64,000 bases of DNA from Mercurialis annua. Lineage: Eukaryota > Streptophyta > Magnoliopsida > Malpighiales > Euphorbiaceae. Where the stretch lies: contig NC_065570.1 of assembly GCF_937616625.2 (NCBI RefSeq), forward strand, positions 51,141,665 to 51,205,664, in the 5' to 3' direction. This document shows positions 59,790 through 64,000 of this stretch, one piece after another. Position 1 is the first letter of the stretch; every line of letters starts with the position of its first letter. The notes under the pieces are model-generated. The model did no database searches. It was not told where the DNA came from and was given only the letters and a program-made list of their open reading frames with translations. A program made the position numbers and the translations under genes.

Positions 59790-62700
59790 AAACTTTTTTT
59801 TTGATGAATAAATGTATATTAAAGGCCACGAGGAGTGGCAAAAAGACCTTAACTCTTAAGCTTTCGCACAAGAAGTGGCACACTCAGGGTGGCACACTAG
59901 AGGCTACGACTCAGAGAAAGGCCAAAGAAAACAAAGTCATCTGTCAGAGAACAGGATACAGAAAGGATTTCTAAAAAAATCCAACCCCGAGTAACTGAAA
60001 TCTCTATTACAACATTTAAAAATAAAAGCTGCCTTCGTAAAACAGATAAAAATCACTGTTTCCTTGCTTGATTCTTTATGCTGAAAGACTCTAATGTTCC
60101 TGCACTTCCAAATTTCCCATAAAACAAAGAACGTAAAAGCTTGCCAGAGTTTCCAATACGGCCCTTTTGGAGTAATATTCAACCACTGAACCATAAAATC
60201 CCCAAACAAGTTTGGAAAAGACCATGAAATATCAAGTTTTTGGAGAACGCCACACCAAATACTCTGAGCAAAAGTACAGTGAATGAGGATATGATCTTGA
60301 GTCTCCACCAGACCACAGAGTGAACATAAGGAGTTATCAGTCGAAACTATAGAGCGGATAGCTAAAAACCTCCAGAGAAGGAATCCTACCGTGCAAGGCG
60401 AGCCAAATAAAGAATTTGACTTTAGGAGGCGCACAAGATTTCCACAATGACACAAACAAAAGATGAATCCCATCTGAGTCATGCTGTAAATCATAAGCTA
60501 CATCAGAGAGGAAATGATCGGCTGGATTATTCATCGCAGCAGGACCCCGATCACCATTTATAAATGCAGCAGATTGCTGGTCTCCATTAACAGCAACTGA
60601 AGCATCATCAAAGCGACGAAAATCATGGGAAGCGGCAGTTGAGTGGCGATGATCAATAGCAGGTCGGATATGAGCAGCAGGTCTTGAAGTAGTAGAAGCA
60701 GCAGGTCTTAAGGAAACAACATCAGCAGGTATTGAGGAAATAACAGCAGCAGAAGGTCTTGAAGGATCAGCAGGTCTTAAAGAAGCAACAGCAGCAGGTC
60801 TTGAAGAAATAACAGAAACAGCAGGTCTTGAGGAATCAGCAGCAGCAGACGGGTTTAAAGAAGCATCAGCAGGTCTGTTTAAGAAGGAAACAGCACCAGC
60901 GCGGACATTGACTGAACCAGACACCGAACCAAGATCAACCAGAGCAGTAGCAGCTACAACTGAAACCCGGCTTAAAGAATTATGAAATAAATGAATAAAA
61001 GAAGCTGAGGTATAAATTTTAGAATTAGAATTCCAAAAGACCATATCGTGCAATCCCATTGTTGCATTCACAGCATTAAAGCGAGTTTGAAGCTCTCCCA
61101 AAATCAAATTTTCAGCTCCTCTTAAACGACGTCTCCAACGCCAACCCGTATCCCAAACATCGCAAATGTTAGCATTTTTCTGATTCGAAAGCTTGTAAAG
61201 CTGCGGAAACAAATGAAGCGCCGAACCATTCCCAAGCCAATTGTCATTCCATAAAGAAATACTTGCTCCATCACCAATGGAATATTTTAAATTGTTGATA
61301 AAAATACCCCAAACCTTGATATCATTGCAACAAGATTTTTTAATGCCCTTCCAAATGAATGACAATTTTTTCACATCTCCATGAACTAGAAAGTTCCAGT
61401 CAACAACCGAAGAACAATTAGACACCACCTTAAACCATAAAGAGCTATCATTATTAATTCTCAAGTTCCAAATCCATTTTAAAAGGAGGCTTTGATTTCG
61501 AAGATTAAGATTAGAAATACCCAAACCCCCATTAGCAAAGTCCTGACAAATAACCTTCCAAGCAACCTTACAGAGAGATCTAGCAAACCCATCACCTTTC
61601 CAAAGAAAACGCATCATATAAGTCTCTAACTGTTTCTGGACATGAATGTGCATGCTAAAAATGGACATGTAGTAGACCGGAACGCTAAACAGAACTGACT
61701 TAATAAGAACTAACCGTCCTGCAGGAGAAAGCAGAGATCCCTTCCAGAGAGCCAATCTTGACTTAAAACGCTCAACCACACTGTCCCAAGAATTGATAGA
61801 AAGCTTTCTATTGGTAAGAGGAAGACCAAGGTACTTCAAAGGGAAAGAATCAACCTTACAGCCGACCGTCTGAGCAGCCATTAATAAATCAATCTCATTC
61901 ACGTTAACTCCCGAGATAGAGCTTTTGTGAAAATTTATCGTCAAACCAGAGATCAATTCAAAACAACGAAGGATGCGAGTCAAATTTCTAAGCTTTTCAA
62001 TATCAAAAGGCATGAAAAGGATTGTGTCATCCGCAAACTGGAGCAGAGAGATAGGATCATGATTCGCCGAGTAACAATAACCCTGAGTGAGACCCAAACC
62101 ACAAGCACGGACCAAAATCTGCTTTAATCCTTCAACAGCAATAACAAACAGATAAGGGGAGATTGGATCTCCCTGACGAACTCTTCTTTTGAGAGGAAAA
62201 GGATCAATCGGACTGCCATTGACCAGAACAGAAGTATTAGCCGAGGAGAAACAAGTATTCATCCAATCTATCCAATTACCAGGAAAATTCATACAACGAA
62301 GCACAGAAATCAGATAATCCCAATCAATGCTGTCAAAAGCTTTGTGAAAATCAAGCTTTAGAACAAGCAATTTTTCCTTCCTCTGAGAAGCAGAATGGAC
62401 AAGCTCATTAGCAATCATAGAGCACTCTAGAATACTTCTCCCTTTTAAGAAAGCATGCTGGCTATCAGAAATTAAATTAGCAAGCAGCGGTGCTAGCCTT
62501 CGAGAGAGAACCTTCGAAAGAAGCTTGAAGAGGCCATGAACCAAACTGATAGGTCTGTAATCCTTGATATTAGAGGACCCTGCTACTTTCGGAATTAGAA
62601 CCATGAAGGAGGAGTTGATACCTTTAGGCAAGATGTTGAATCTAAAAAAACCCGAGAAAAAATCAACAATTGCATCCTTCATAACAGGCCAAGCTCTCCG

Positions 62701-64000
62701 GTAAAAAAAGAAATTGAAACCATCAGGCCCAGGTGCCTTTTTTTCGCCACAAGAACAAAGAGCGCCAAAAATCTCAGTCTCCGTAAAAGGTCTAATCAGA
62801 AAATCAGCCTGTGTATCCGTGAGATTGGAAAAATTCAAACCCGATAAGTCATAAGCTATTCTGTCTCTCTGACTGTAAAGAGAACTAAAGAAAACCCTGA
62901 TGTGGAATCTGATATCCTTAGGCTCAATATAAGTAACGTCATCCACTTGAATGGAAGAAATGTGGTTGTTTCTATAATGCGTAGAAGCCACACTATGAAA
63001 AAACTTAGTATTTCTGTCCCCCTCTATGTTCCATTTCAATCTGGACTTCTGAACCCATAAGGAATCGACTCTTCTCTCCGCAGTCCATAAATCAGATTTG
63101 AGCTTGCTCATCACCTCCTTATCAGCCTCAGTAAGTAACCCTGATTCTGCCAGAATCTCTTTGGCAAGAATCTCTTGTGAAAGCTCCTTAATGCGTAAAT
63201 TCTGGTCACCATAAACCTCAGAATTCCAATTTTTAATTTTTTGTCTCAATTCTCTTAACCTCTGAGTGAGATTTTGAGAATTCTGACAAGCTGAATCCCA
63301 ACTTTCTGCAACAAAATTGCTGAATTCCTCATGATCCCCCAAGAATCAATGGATCGAAAAGGTTTAGGTCCCCAGTCAAAAGTATTAGCACTGCGAAAAT
63401 GAATAGGAACGTGATCAGACTGACCTCTAGGCAAAGCAGAAAACGACATATGGGGCCAAATGGGACCGGCAGTAGCAGATACCAAACATCTGTCTATACG
63501 TGACTTTGAGAGTGAATTTCGCCAAGTAAAAAGCCTTCCCTGAAGTGGGAGATCCAGCAACTCTGAAGTGTTGACAAAATCGCGAAAAGCCAACATGGAA
63601 GGAGTAAATCCAGTGCTATTCCACCTATCCTCAGGAAAGAGGGTCTCATTAAAGTCCCCACTAATAAGAATAGTTCCTATGAAGCCCATGAGTTGAGAGA
63701 GCTCATGCCAAAGTAACAATCTCTCAGAAGAAACATTACTTGCATAGACAAGGATATGTCGATAACGAGTAAGCCCAAAGACGAAGTCAATAGCAATCCA
63801 TCTAGATCCCTTCGTAATCGTGGCGTTACTAATCAAGACAGAGTTCCAGATAAGAACTAGACCACCAGAGGCACCCACAGACGGAATCCAATCAAAATCA
63901 AAATCCAAATGAGGCCATAACTTGCTGATGAGAAAATTATCAACAATTTCTTTCTTGGACTCCACCAAACCAATAAACAATAAATCGTGCGTAGAAACCA
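59790..64000 (-). mobile_element. L1-type LINE, 5' end beyond the window
   Basis: Minus orientation. The 3' end is an A tail (seen as TTTTTTTTT at about 59790-59800) after AATATACATTTATTCATC, typical of plant L1 ends. The body is an ORF2 with endonuclease, reverse transcriptase and C-terminal zinc-finger region. ORF1 and the 5' end lie past 64000. Fragments of related LINEs are at 42785-43330 and 46800-47110. Confidence 0.92.
59937..64000 (-). pseudogene. LINE ORF2: endonuclease, reverse transcriptase, C-terminal domain, two frameshifts
   Basis: Segment 1 (64000 to about 63335) is the apurinic-type endonuclease: GDFNE, KSRIDRCLVS and QSDHVPI are intact, and the frame is open at the window edge. 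A one-base shift in a G run near 63335 leads into segment 2 (to 60337). This holds the RT: NIKDYRPISL, LVLKLDFHKAFDSIDWDYL, RRVRQGDPISPYLF and the catalytic LQFADDTILF. After RT comes a repetitive insertion (about 60480-60975), then LWKSCAPPKVKFFIWLALHG. A second shift near 60380 leads into segment 3 (to 59937), with CSLCGLVETQDHILIHC (zinc-binding type). Few other defects, so it is fairly young but not translatable as one protein. Confidence 0.9.

Noticed and set aside
59495..59974. 159-codon plus-strand ORF
   Set aside because: It spans the junction between the CACTA-like region and the LINE 3' UTR; shadow frame.

Overview
This window is nuclear DNA from a flowering plant, almost certainly a eudicot. 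It is strongly AT-rich and holds four land-plant gene families with GT-AG introns: an INDETERMINATE-domain zinc finger, a NAC factor, a SYP7-type Qc-SNARE and a multi-exon MLO. A single-exon SEC61 beta gene is also present. Plant-type transposons fill the rest: L1 LINEs, tRNA-derived SINEs, Mutator-type foldback elements, hAT and CACTA pieces, and LTR retrotransposons. I cannot name the species.

Layout: (1) 122-2104, minus: IDD C2H2 zinc-finger transcription factor, three exons. (2) 2.1-24.6 kb: transposon-filled intergenic DNA. Its centre is a four-layer nest. An old Mutator-like foldback (5950 to about 15.8 kb) is split by a non-autonomous LTR retrotransposon (6312-15639). That is split by a solo LTR (8921-13605), which is split by a hAT deletion derivative (11271-12354). 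Each of the three inner insertions has a target-site duplication I could read. Then come SINEs, two adjacent foldbacks (19612-20524 and 20674-21448), a short LINE-derived element coding only an RNase H remnant (21500-22360), and another foldback (23160-24215). (3) 24691-26803, plus: NAC gene, tail-to-tail with (4) 27738-30856, minus: SYP71-type syntaxin, nine exons. (5) 34224-34547, minus: SEC61 beta. (6) 35-43 kb: a 2.5-kb foldback rich in a TGATAA motif and carrying a 207-bp LTR-like insertion, two small membrane-peptide ORFs, a possible gene-carrying foldback, and a two-copy 623-bp tandem duplication. (7) 43747-51895, minus: clade-V-like MLO, 15 exons and 601 codons, with a LINE fragment inside its largest intron and another just downstream. 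(8) 52-57 kb: nested MITEs and low-complexity DNA. (9) 56.8-64 kb: an LTR plus the start of an internal region cut by a CACTA-like end, then an L1 LINE running off the right edge.

The genes do not form a pathway. They are independent housekeeping or regulatory genes: two transcription factors, vesicle fusion, protein translocation, and a plasma-membrane susceptibility/calcium-linked protein. The most unusual items are the dated nest of insertions, a LINE ORF2 with a repetitive in-frame insertion between its RT and C-terminal domains, the RNase-H-only LINE derivative, a small MITE family inside introns of three genes, two GC-AG introns, and many Mutator-type foldbacks with intact 9-bp duplications.
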